From positions 35,880 to 99,879 of the forward strand of contig MZGW01000006.1 in the NCBI GenBank assembly GCA_002029295.1: a DNA stretch of 64,000 bases, given 5' to 3'. The DNA is from Alkalithermobacter paradoxus (GTDB taxonomy: Bacteria > Bacillota > Clostridia > Peptostreptococcales > Peptostreptococcaceae). Every line of letters starts with the position of its first letter. The stretch's first letter is position 1. The notes under the pieces were generated by a model. That model saw only the letters and a list, made by a program, of their open reading frames with translations, had not been told where the DNA came from and searched no databases. Of the stretch, positions 20,418 through 29,227 are shown one piece after another. A program made the translations under genes and the position numbers.

Positions 20418-21533
20418 TTATTTGACAATCTTAACCTTACTTCCCTCTTCTAAGTAGTTTTGACCTTTAATAACAACTTCTTCTCCTTCTACTAAACCTT
20501 CAACTATTTCAATATATTCTCCATTATCTATTCCAACTCTAACAACTTTCATAGTAGCCAATCCGCTTTCAATAACGAACACTACATTTTTACCTTCCTT
20601 AACCACTATAGCTGAAGCTGGAACTACAACTACATTTTCCTTTCTTTGGGTAATCAAATCAACCTGTGCAAACATCCCAGGTTTTATTTTATTATCTTTA
20701 TTTTCAAGCTCTATCTTTGCAGGATAAGTCATCGAGTTTCCTACTGGAGCAAAAGATAAATTTGTTATTTTTCCACTCAAAACTTCATCTCCTAATGAAC
20801 TAATAAGAATATCAACACTATCTCCTGAGTTTATATTGTTTACAAGATGCTCTGACACATTTACATCAACATAAACCCTATCTATATTAACAACAGTAAC
20901 ACCAGGAACCCCAGCAGATGATACTTCTCCAATATTTACATTAACAGAAGTTACAACTCCTGATATAGGCGATTTTATTATAGTGTCATTTATATTAGAT
21001 TTTGCGTTATCAAGCATTACTCTAGCCTGCTCAACTTGAAGTTTCAAAACCTCAGTATTTTGCATACTTCCCATGCTCATCTCATACTTTTGAAATTCTT
21101 CATTAGATATTATTCCTTTTTCAAGCATAGTTTTCATTTTCTCGTAATTCTCATTTGAAGCTTTTATCTGAGATTTTACATTTTCATAGTTAGCAACAGC
21201 TAAATTGTAAGAAGCTTGTGCCTGTCTTACAGCATTCATTACATCTTTTTGGTCTAATGTAAATAGTACATCTCCTTTTTTAACAACATCGCCAACCTTT
21301 ACTTTCACATCGCTAACAACCCCAGGCATCTTAGGACTTAAATTAGCTCTCTCAAAAGGAACTACCTTTCCAGACAAGCTAGTTTTAATATCTATGTCCA
21401 TAACCTTAGATTCATAAGTTTCAACACTAACTATAGTTTCCTCATTTTTTACTTCCTCTTCACTTTTACACCCAGAAAGTATGTACACACTCATCAAAAT
21501 AACCATAAAAAATAAACTGAATCTTTTATTCAC
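20418..21533 (-). CDS. RND efflux periplasmic-adaptor-type lipoprotein (HlyD/MFP)
   Basis: Membrane fusion protein of 371 residues that partners the downstream RND pump. It begins with a lipoprotein signal (hydrophobic stretch then LSGCKSEEE, Cys at residue 22), so it is anchored to the outer face of the membrane. The barrel-sandwich hybrid is split by a coiled-coil hairpin (about 100-190), with DVKVKVGDVVKKGDVLF and SPISGVVTSVNVNIGE as lipoyl-like halves. No outer-membrane channel gene lies nearby, fitting a Gram-positive cell. Confidence 0.92.
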   Translation of the reverse strand: MNKRFSLFFMVILMSVYILSGCKSEEEVKNEETIVSVETYESKVMDIDIKTSLSGKVVPFERANLSPKMPGVVSDVKVKVGDVVKKGDVLFTLDQKDVMNAVRQAQASYNLAVANYENVKSQIKASNENYEKMKTMLEKGIISNEEFQKYEMSMGSMQNTEVLKLQVEQARVMLDNAKSNINDTIIKSPISGVVTSVNVNIGEVSSAGVPGVTVVNIDRVYVDVNVSEHLVNNINSGDSVDILISSLGDEVLSGKITNLSFAPVGNSMTYPAKIELENKDNKIKPGMFAQVDLITQRKENVVVVPASAIVVKEGKNVVFVIESGLATMKVVRVGIDNGEYIEIVEGLVEGEEVVIKGQNYLEEGSKVKIVK

Positions 21534-21696
21534 ACAATTCCCTCCTTTTTTATCATAACCCTATATTATCATAACCCTAAACATATTTGCATACACTTAT
21601 AATACTTCATTTTATTATTAACTTAAAATTATAGAATAAATTAACACAATTTTAATAGAAAAAAATAGATTTTTTTAACTATTTTTGTCAAAAGTA

Positions 21697-21725
21697 TTGA
21701 GCCTTTAGTACTATTTTAATATAAT
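21697..21725 (+). promoter_or_regulatory. Predicted promoter of the diguanylate cyclase gene
   Basis: TTGAGC and a perfect TATAAT are separated by 17 bases in the divergent gap between the efflux adaptor and the GGDEF gene. Consensus match only. Confidence 0.55.
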
Positions 21726-21776
21726 TTATAGATATAAATTATATTATATCTTATAAATCGTCATGTGTTTTAGGGG

Positions 21777-22493
21777 GTGTTGAATATAGACAGGAAACAT
21801 ATATTTAAAGTTATACTTACTGGACTAATTATAGGAATATCATTCAGACTAATAGCCTTTTACATAACTTTACCTATATCAAGTGAATATTTATATAATA
21901 CTCCATTTACTATTGTCAATCTTTTAATGGGTGGATTAGTTGGAGTTGCTTTTGCAACTTTATTTTATCAATATAAAGAACTTAAAAATAACAATGAACT
22001 TTTAAGTGTATGTGCATCAACAGATGATATGACAGGACTTTATAATAGAAGAACTGGACTTAGCTTTCTAGAAGAACAGCTCAAGTTACTTCAAGAAAAA
22101 GATATTAAATTATCTGTATTTTTCATAGATATAAATAATCTAAAAATAGTTAATGATATGTACGGACATAAAGAAGGAGACGAATTAATAATAATTGTAG
22201 GAAATATACTAAAAGAAAGCTTAAGAAGAGATGACTTTGTATGTAGAATTGGAGGAGATGAATTTTTAGTCGTACTTCCATACTGTTCATTAAATCAATC
22301 AGAGATAGTTTGGAATAGAATATGCGAAAATATAAACCAGTACAATTCTAAAAAGATAAAACCCTATAATCTTAGCTTAAGTCATGGAGCTCACGAATGC
22401 AAAAAAGGTGAAACCATGGAGGAAATACTATCCTTTGCTGATAAAAAAATGTATGAAGAAAAAAATAAATATAGAAATCTTAGTTTAACATAG
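21777..22493 (+). CDS. Membrane-bound diguanylate cyclase
   Basis: A 238-residue protein: two membrane helices (about 11-31 and 44-64), a short linker and a GGDEF domain (about 75-235) that makes cyclic di-GMP from two GTP. The active motif is intact (RIGGDEFLVVLPY) and the inhibitory I-site RRDD lies five residues before it, so product feedback is expected. There is no large sensor domain. The start is unclear: GTG at 21777 and TTG at 21780 both crowd the AGGGGGTG ribosome site. Confidence 0.9.
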   Translation: MLNIDRKHIFKVILTGLIIGISFRLIAFYITLPISSEYLYNTPFTIVNLLMGGLVGVAFATLFYQYKELKNNNELLSVCASTDDMTGLYNRRTGLSFLEEQLKLLQEKDIKLSVFFIDINNLKIVNDMYGHKEGDELIIIVGNILKESLRRDDFVCRIGGDEFLVVLPYCSLNQSEIVWNRICENINQYNSKKIKPYNLSLSHGAHECKKGETMEEILSFADKKMYEEKNKYRNLSLT

Positions 22494-22517
22494 GAGATGA
22501 TAATTAAGTCATCTCCT
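22492..22517. terminator. Shared terminator between converging genes
   Basis: A 9-bp stem (AGGAGATGA with TCATCTCCT) with an 8-base loop lies directly after the GGDEF stop and 9 bp before the stop of the converging minus-strand gene. A T-rich tract follows on the plus strand, so it mainly ends the GGDEF transcript. Confidence 0.65.
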
Positions 22518-22525
22518 ATTTACTT

Positions 22526-23374
22526 TTATGGATTACAATAATTGCAATATTGAGCTGAAGCTGTATTTCCTTTAGGGTACATTTCTTCTCTAATATAACT
22601 ACATCTATAGCATTTGCTAATGTTTTTTAGTATTCTTTCAGTAGGTAAATTACATAACTCACACGGTAACCCCTTTTCTACTTCACTAACAACAAATCCT
22701 GGTGCTCCACAATTTGGACAGCATTTGTTCAATTTTGAAATTAAATCTTCAGTAGCTTTTTTTATATTTTTCATTCTTGTTGGATTAGCATGAGCTCTCA
22801 TATCAGTTTCTAAAAAAACATTTCCTGACTTTGAATTGGATAAACATAAATCAAATGCCTCTTTCAGCCAATCATAATTGTTAATTCCCTTAATAACTTG
22901 ATTAGATGAGCTGTTATCAGGCCTAATAATCAAATAGTGCTCAGGAAATCCAATTTTATTTGCAAAATTGATTACATCATCAAATTTATCCGTTGTAATA
23001 TGATCAAAATTTGTTTCTCCATTTTCACATACTCCATATATCTCAAAATTCTCTCTCTTATCATATAAAAGTACTATCTCTACATTCCATGGTATAGGAA
23101 TATATGGATGTGACCCAAAACTTCCTTCACTTGCAATACCTATATCAGTATTTGAAAGCTCCATTCCTATTTCAATCTTTAATCTAGCTGTGTCTAACTG
23201 AGATTTAGTTCTTTCTACATCCCTAGCGAATGTACCTAGCTTATCTGTATCAAATCTAGTTTCAACTATAACACTACATCCAGTAGCTTCTTCTAATATT
23301 GGCTTAATTACCTCTTCTTTTTTATGCTTTGTGAGCAGTACTATTTTTCTATCTTTATATATTTGATTATTCAT
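22526..23374 (-). CDS. DUF6671-like zinc-ribbon protein
   Basis: A 282-residue cytoplasmic protein that resembles the DUF6671 family, which has no known function. An alpha/beta N-terminal part (KIVLLTKHKKEEVIKPILEE) contains several acidic clusters and HADMR/RAHANPTR-like segments near 190-205. The C-terminal third has paired cysteines typical of zinc ribbons (CCPNCG, CELC, CYRC, YCNYC). I chose the ATG at 23374 because an AGGAGG lies exactly 6 bases before it and inside the longer reading frame. It lies 27 bp after a transporter gene and is probably co-transcribed with it. Confidence 0.6.
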   Translation of the reverse strand: MNNQIYKDRKIVLLTKHKKEEVIKPILEEATGCSVIVETRFDTDKLGTFARDVERTKSQLDTARLKIEIGMELSNTDIGIASEGSFGSHPYIPIPWNVEIVLLYDKRENFEIYGVCENGETNFDHITTDKFDDVINFANKIGFPEHYLIIRPDNSSSNQVIKGINNYDWLKEAFDLCLSNSKSGNVFLETDMRAHANPTRMKNIKKATEDLISKLNKCCPNCGAPGFVVSEVEKGLPCELCNLPTERILKNISKCYRCSYIREEMYPKGNTASAQYCNYCNP

Positions 23375-23401
23375 TCCTTTCCTCCTACAAGACATAAGCT
23401 A

Positions 23402-24601
23402 TTATTTTTTCATACTCTGAGATGATACAATACCTATAATACATAAAGCTATTATTAGATAAAATATAAAATTATAGTTCCCTAGTATATCTATTAGCAT
23501 TCCTGAACTTAATACTCCTAAAATAGCACCTATACCATATGCAGTGAATAAAACACCATAGTTTTGACTATAATGCTTACTTCCATACATAGCAAGAGTT
23601 GCAGTTGGAGCAATAGCTAACCACCCACCTAGATTAAACCAAAAAATCGAAAAAGCTATCCCAAACAATATTAAGTTTCCTTCTTTTACTGTAACCATTA
23701 TAGTTGAGGCTATAGTAATTAATGAATACGAAATTAGTGCAGCTTTTTTGTACGATAGCTTATCTGTAATCCATCCAAATATAGGTCTACCTATTCCATT
23801 AAATATTGCAAATATAGACATAAATGAAGCAACTTGTTTTGGTGATAATTTTATCAGTTCTATACCTATATTACTTGTCATTCCAACTAACATTAACCCA
23901 ATCATTGTCCCTATAGTAAAATTTAGATATAATACCTTGAAACTTTGAGACTTAAGCATTTCTTTAGTATTTATATGATTTCCTTTATTTAAAGTAGTCG
24001 ACAAATTTGTATTATCTAATTCACCAGGATATCTAAATGTATATGATAATAAAGGTATTATTGTACCAAAGGATATCCCTAATATAATAAATGTTTTGGT
24101 AACCCCATAAACTTCTATTAGATTTCTTGCAAGTGGGGCTGTAACTAACGGCGATAATCCAAATCCAATAAGTACAAGACCTACAGCTAGCCCCTTCCTC
24201 TCTGGAAACCATTTAGCAACCACCGTCATTGGAACCCCATAAGCTATACCAACACCCGTGCCAATTATAATTCCATACGTAATAGTCAAAACATATATAT
24301 TTGATGCAATTGCTGATAGTATCCACCCTACAGATACCAGTAATGAACCTATAAGCATAATTAATCTAGGGCTATATTTATCTAAATGCTTACCACTTAA
24401 AAACATAAATAATGAGTAAAATGCGAGCGAAACCATATATGGAAGTCCACTTTTTGTAGTTCCTACATTAAATAGCTGTTCTATAGGTAATCTAAAAACA
24501 CTCCATGAGTATACAGTACCTAAGCACATCATAATAATAATTCCTAAAAATACATATATCCACCTATTATTTGACTTAATATCACTTACTTGTCTATTCA
24601 C
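23402..24601 (-). CDS. MFS transporter, oxalate/formate antiporter (OFA) type
   Basis: A 399-residue major facilitator with twelve predicted helices. The segment GTGVGIAYGVPMTVVAKWFP and the following RKGLAVGLVLIGFGLSP match the OFA subfamily of monocarboxylate or oxalate/formate exchangers. The substrate cannot be read from the sequence. It lies upstream of the DUF6671-like gene in the same orientation and divergent from asnB. Confidence 0.85.
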   Translation of the reverse strand: MNRQVSDIKSNNRWIYVFLGIIIMMCLGTVYSWSVFRLPIEQLFNVGTTKSGLPYMVSLAFYSLFMFLSGKHLDKYSPRLIMLIGSLLVSVGWILSAIASNIYVLTITYGIIIGTGVGIAYGVPMTVVAKWFPERKGLAVGLVLIGFGLSPLVTAPLARNLIEVYGVTKTFIILGISFGTIIPLLSYTFRYPGELDNTNLSTTLNKGNHINTKEMLKSQSFKVLYLNFTIGTMIGLMLVGMTSNIGIELIKLSPKQVASFMSIFAIFNGIGRPIFGWITDKLSYKKAALISYSLITIASTIMVTVKEGNLILFGIAFSIFWFNLGGWLAIAPTATLAMYGSKHYSQNYGVLFTAYGIGAILGVLSSGMLIDILGNYNFIFYLIIALCIIGIVSSQSMKK

Positions 24602-24766
24602 AATTCACACCTTCACTTTCTTTTAGTATGCTCTACATCACTACATTATACCATTTTAACAATAACTTTACACTATAGATAGTATCCAACCATTCTATAT
24701 TTCCATATTAATATATTAGGTAAGTAAATATAGATAATGAGTTTCGTTATCAAGGGAGAGGATATA

Positions 24767-26611
24767 ATGTGTGGACTAGTTGGTTGGGTAAATATTAAGG
24801 AAAATATTAGTGAGAAAGTCAAAGTAATAGAAAATATGACCGAAACCTTGAGCAAAAGAGGTCCGGATTCATTTGGATATTATATATCTCCAAATGCTAT
24901 ACTCGGACACAGACGTCTTACCATAGTAGATCCTGAGGGCGGAGCACAGCCAATGACAAGAAGTTTTTATAATAATGAATATACAATTGTGTATAACGGA
25001 GAGCTATATAATACTGAAGAAGTTAGGCAAAAGCTCATATCTAAAGGATATACATTCAAAGCATATTCGGATACTGAAGTTTTGCTAGTTTCTTATATAG
25101 AATGGGGAGCTAAATGCCTAGATCATATTAACGGGATATTTGCATTTGGAATATGGGATGAGAAAAGAAAAAGTTTATTCTTAGCAAGAGATCCACTGGG
25201 TGTTAAGCCTTTATTTTATGCTATCAAAGGAGATAATATTATATTTGGATCTGAAATAAAGTCACTTTTAAAACACCCTCAAATAGATCCAGTTATAGAT
25301 GAAACAGGACTTTTAGAAATATTCGGATTAGGTCCTGCAAGATCTTTAGGTAGTGGAGTTTTTAAAGATATTAAAGAAATACAACCAGCACACTACCTTT
25401 TATTTAAGGACAACACTACTTTCCTTAAAGAATACTGGAAACTAACACCTAAATATCATAACGAAAGTTTAGATTCTACAATACAAAGCGTAAGAAACTT
25501 ACTAATAGATGCAGTTGAAAGACAACTCGTATCAGATGTACCTGTTTGTACTTTCTTATCAGGAGGACTTGATTCGAGTGCAATATCTGCAATAACATCA
25601 AATGCGTTCAAAAGAGAAGGAAAAGGAAGCTTAAACACATTTTCAATAGATTATAAGGATAATGATAAATACTTTAAATCCAATGAATATCAACCTAACT
25701 CAGATAAAGAGTGGGCAGAAAAAATGTCTATATTCTTAGGTAGCAACCATCACAATATATTAATTGACAACAATGATTTAGTATCAGCTCTAAAATATGC
25801 AGTAACATCAAATGATCTTCCTGGAATGGCAGATGTTGATTCATCACTTTATCTGTTCTGCAAAGAAGTTAGAAAAATGGCAACCGTATCTCTTTCAGGC
25901 GAGTGTGCCGATGAAATATTCGGAGGATATCCATGGTATACAAGACCAGAAGATATAAATTGCAACACATTCCCTTGGTCAAAATCACTTGATCAAAGAA
26001 AATATATACTATCAAATAGTCTTAAATATCTACCAATAGATGAATATGTAAATCAGATGTATTTAGATACTATAAATAAAGCTCCTAAATTACCTGGAGA
26101 ATCTAAAGAAGAAAGTAGAATGAGAGAACTTTTTTATCTAAATATAAAGTGGTTTATGATTACACTTTTAAATAGAAAAGATAGAATGAGTATGGCAAAC
26201 AGCTTAGAGGTTAGAGTTCCTTTTGCCGATTATAGACTAGTTGAATATGCATTTAATATTCCTAATGAAATGAAGTTTTGTGATAATAGAGAAAAAGGAC
26301 TATTAAGAAGAGCTCTCAGAGGTATTTTACCAGATGATATAATTGATAGAAAGAAAAGCCCATATCCAAAGACTCATCATATAGAGTATACAAGAGCTGT
26401 CCAAAATATAATGACTCAAATATTAAATGATAAGTCATCTCCTATTCTAAATCTTATAGATATAAATGTTGTTAATGAAATAGTTGCAAGTGGAGGTACT
26501 TCTTTTAAGAAACCATGGTTTGGCCAGCTTATGACAGGTCCACAACTTATAGCATATCTAATACAAATAAATACGTGGCTTAAAGAATATAATGTTAAGA
26601 TAGAAATTTAA
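24767..26611 (+). CDS. asnB: Asparagine synthetase (glutamine-hydrolysing)
   Basis: Makes asparagine from aspartate, ATP and glutamine. The start must be the ATG at 24767, because the class II glutaminase domain needs Cys2 (MCGLVGW); a GGGAGAGG lies just upstream. The N-terminal amidotransferase domain (about 1-210) has RGPDS (31-35), GHRRLTIVD (47-55) and YNGELYN (77-83). The synthetase domain has the PP-loop SGGLDSS (265-271) and SGECADEIFGGYPWY. The 614-residue length is normal. glnA follows 13 bp later, coupling glutamine supply to its use. Confidence 0.95.
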   Translation: MCGLVGWVNIKENISEKVKVIENMTETLSKRGPDSFGYYISPNAILGHRRLTIVDPEGGAQPMTRSFYNNEYTIVYNGELYNTEEVRQKLISKGYTFKAYSDTEVLLVSYIEWGAKCLDHINGIFAFGIWDEKRKSLFLARDPLGVKPLFYAIKGDNIIFGSEIKSLLKHPQIDPVIDETGLLEIFGLGPARSLGSGVFKDIKEIQPAHYLLFKDNTTFLKEYWKLTPKYHNESLDSTIQSVRNLLIDAVERQLVSDVPVCTFLSGGLDSSAISAITSNAFKREGKGSLNTFSIDYKDNDKYFKSNEYQPNSDKEWAEKMSIFLGSNHHNILIDNNDLVSALKYAVTSNDLPGMADVDSSLYLFCKEVRKMATVSLSGECADEIFGGYPWYTRPEDINCNTFPWSKSLDQRKYILSNSLKYLPIDEYVNQMYLDTINKAPKLPGESKEESRMRELFYLNIKWFMITLLNRKDRMSMANSLEVRVPFADYRLVEYAFNIPNEMKFCDNREKGLLRRALRGILPDDIIDRKKSPYPKTHHIEYTRAVQNIMTQILNDKSSPILNLIDINVVNEIVASGGTSFKKPWFGQLMTGPQLIAYLIQINTWLKEYNVKIEI

Positions 26612-26624
26612 TGGGGGTATGGAT

Positions 26625-28523
26625 ATGGACAATTTAGTATATGTAATACCTAAAGATAAGAATGATAAAGAAAACCTTATAAAGATATTAAAAGAACACC
26701 CTGAAATAAAATTTGTATCTTTAGTCGGAGTAGATTTAGGAGGAAATGCTACAGATGAAAAAATACCAATTGAAGTGATGTTAGATGATTTAGATAGCTT
26801 TTTAAATTATGGCATCCAAACAGATGGATCTAGTGTTGTTCTACACGAAATTGCACATTTAAATAATGCAAGAGTTGATTTGGTTCCAGACCTTAATGTA
26901 AACTGGTTCGTTGACTATAACTATGAACACATAGATAATAATCTTCCTGTTGGAACACTTGAAATACCATCATTTTTAATTCACAATGGAGAAAGGGTAG
27001 ACTCAAGATCTGTGCTTATTAAAGCTATAGATAACTTCAAAACAAAGCTTATGGATATACTCAAAACATATCCTCACATACTGCACAGTATAGGAATAAG
27101 CGATCCTTATTATATAGAAGATATATTACTAACTTCCGCTACTGAACTAGAATTTTGGGTAAAAACTCCTAATGATAAAGCAGATATAGAAAAACTTTCA
27201 ACTTCCCAAATGCTTAAAGAACAATACTGGAAAAGAACTCACGGAACTGTTAGAACCGCTCTTGAAAAGACACTTATACTATTACAAAAGTATGGACTTG
27301 AACCTGAAATGGGCCATAAAGAAGTGGGAGGAGTAAGTAGTAAAATAGCTACAAATGGAAAAACAGATCACGTTATGGAACAGCTAGAAATAGATTGGAA
27401 GTACTCAAATGCACTACAAGCTGCAGATAATGAACTAATAGTTAGAGAACTAATTGAAGATATATTTGCAAGCTATGGACTAGAAGTAACATTTGCAGCA
27501 AAACCTCTTGAAGGAGTTGCTGGAAACGGAGAACACACTCACGTTGGAGTTGCTGTAAAACTAAAAAATGGAAAGATAAGGAACCTTTTCTCACCTTTAG
27601 ATATGAAAAGTGATTATTTAAGCGAAATAGGATACGGATCACTTATGGGCATACTAAAAAATTATGAGGTTATAAGCCCATTTGTAACATCATCAAATGA
27701 CGCATTCAATAGACTAAAGCCTGGATTTGAAGCTCCAGTTTGTATAGTAGCATCTTTAGGAATAGATGTAAAAACACCGACTAGAAATAGATCTGTACTT
27801 GTAGGTGTAGTTAGAGATATAGATAATCATCTAGCAACTAGGTTCGAAGTTAGATCCCCAAATCCTTTATCAAACACATATTTAGTTTTGGCTAGCTTGT
27901 ATCAATCTATGTTAGACGGGATACTAGCAGCAGCTAAATCAAATAAAACTTCAAAAGAGCTTGAAGCTGAGATATCAAAAGAATCTGGAGTAGAAAGCTT
28001 TTATCTAGAAAAAGATAGAACTTACAGAAGCGAGGAAGATGTATTTGAGCACTATACTGAAGATGAAAGAAATAAATTATTTGGAAAACCACCTGCTACA
28101 GTTTATGAAAATATGAAAAATCTAAAGGAATACCACGAAAAGAGAAAAATATTACTTGATGGAGATGTATTTAATGAAAAAATAATAAACTCATTTATAG
28201 CAAGTTCATTAGAAAGATGGGAAACTGAGCTTAAGGATAGAATATTACTTGATAATATAAACTTTATAAGAGAATGTAAGAAAGTTCACAATATGGAAGA
28301 AGTTACAGACCTTGATGTAGTTAGATGGGAAAAAATAAACAATTTAAGATATTACATGATGAAAAACAGCTTAGATAATAAATGTTTATTCACAAGACTT
28401 AGAGAAGCTTTAGATGATAAGGATTATAATCTTGCATCTTCACTTCAACTTGAAATGTATGAAAAAATTAAAGAGATAAACAAACTATATATGAGATACA
28501 AAAGAAACTTATTCAATATATAA
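26625..28523 (+). CDS. glnA: Glutamine synthetase, long clostridial form
   Basis: Condenses glutamate and ammonia to glutamine with ATP. The N-terminal beta-grasp region contains a DGSS signature (TDGSSVVL), the catalytic domain has ATELEFWV, GHKEVGG and GNGEHTHVGVAVK (the ATP-binding His loop), and RFEVRSPNP supplies the substrate arginines. At 632 residues it is much longer than the usual 440-470 of GSI, with a helical C-terminal extension of about 150 residues after NTYLVLASLYQSMLDG. I chose the second ATG, 6 bases after GGGGGT; the first directly abuts it. Confidence 0.88.
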   Translation: MDNLVYVIPKDKNDKENLIKILKEHPEIKFVSLVGVDLGGNATDEKIPIEVMLDDLDSFLNYGIQTDGSSVVLHEIAHLNNARVDLVPDLNVNWFVDYNYEHIDNNLPVGTLEIPSFLIHNGERVDSRSVLIKAIDNFKTKLMDILKTYPHILHSIGISDPYYIEDILLTSATELEFWVKTPNDKADIEKLSTSQMLKEQYWKRTHGTVRTALEKTLILLQKYGLEPEMGHKEVGGVSSKIATNGKTDHVMEQLEIDWKYSNALQAADNELIVRELIEDIFASYGLEVTFAAKPLEGVAGNGEHTHVGVAVKLKNGKIRNLFSPLDMKSDYLSEIGYGSLMGILKNYEVISPFVTSSNDAFNRLKPGFEAPVCIVASLGIDVKTPTRNRSVLVGVVRDIDNHLATRFEVRSPNPLSNTYLVLASLYQSMLDGILAAAKSNKTSKELEAEISKESGVESFYLEKDRTYRSEEDVFEHYTEDERNKLFGKPPATVYENMKNLKEYHEKRKILLDGDVFNEKIINSFIASSLERWETELKDRILLDNINFIRECKKVHNMEEVTDLDVVRWEKINNLRYYMMKNSLDNKCLFTRLREALDDKDYNLASSLQLEMYEKIKEINKLYMRYKRNLFNI

Positions 28524-28545
28524 AGAGCAGCATATGCTGCTCTTT
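28522..28545. terminator. Terminator after glnA, bidirectional
   Basis: A 24-bp perfect palindrome (AAAGAGCAGCAT and its mirror) overlaps the glnA stop codon, runs into TTTTTAT on the plus strand, and abuts the stop codon of the converging lipoprotein gene. Confidence 0.88.
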
Positions 28546-29217
28546 TTATGTTGTCCATTCATTATTAATTATCCCAACTAAATACCACTTACCTTCATGC
28601 TCTTCAAATACAAGTCTCAAACTTCTCCAGTCCATTCCACCGTATTCTGGATTAAATCCAGAGAAATAATACTCAACAACTATAGGATTGTCATATACTT
28701 CAAATTGATTTTCTAGCATATTCCCAAAACTTAAAACTTCATTGTAGCCTACTTTTTCGGCATTTATAAAATCCTTACTATATATGAATCTTTCGTAGTA
28801 TTGTGATGGATTAAACTTTATATCATCTCCAGTTCCATCAAAATATCCCCACATATATACATTCTCGTCATTAAAGAAGTTAGCAATCTTTTCTCTATCA
28901 AATACTAAATCTCTTTCTACATTTACATAAGTGTACGGAGTGAATCTAACTCCCTTTGTAGGGTGAACAATTTCTGAAAGAGTCTTCATATCTTTGTTTT
29001 TTAGTGCTTTTATAGCTTCATATGATCTTTCACCTATTATATCTTTTGGACTTTTGTTTTCTTTGCTTGTATTTTCCTTTTCTTCAGTTTCATCACTACT
29101 TTCTCTTTCTTCAACCTTTTCCTTAATATCATCTTCATTAGGTTTTTGGTTAGCGCATCCACTGAGTATAGTAAATGCTAACGCAACAGATACTATTAAG
29201 ATTAGTATTTTTTTCAT
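28546..29217 (-). CDS. Putative lipoprotein, function unknown
   Basis: A 223-residue secreted lipoprotein: hydrophobic signal (about 4-18), lipobox LSGCAN with Cys21, then a strongly acidic and basic low-complexity linker (about 25-60, Glu/Lys/Asp rich) and a folded domain (about 62-223) with aromatic residues (GYFDGTGDDIKF, EHEGKWYLVGIINNEWTT) that recalls NTF2-like or SnoaL-type extracellular domains. I cannot name a family. It starts 10 bp after a membrane-anchored PepF gene and is probably co-expressed with it. Confidence 0.7.
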   Translation of the reverse strand: MKKILILIVSVALAFTILSGCANQKPNEDDIKEKVEERESSDETEEKENTSKENKSPKDIIGERSYEAIKALKNKDMKTLSEIVHPTKGVRFTPYTYVNVERDLVFDREKIANFFNDENVYMWGYFDGTGDDIKFNPSQYYERFIYSKDFINAEKVGYNEVLSFGNMLENQFEVYDNPIVVEYYFSGFNPEYGGMDWRSLRLVFEEHEGKWYLVGIINNEWTT

Positions 29218-29227
29218 AAACTACCCC

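Noticed and set aside
24602..24766. T-box or other riboswitch ahead of asnB
   Set aside because: The gap is only about 165 bp, and I see no T-box sequence, antiterminator pair or terminator hairpin.
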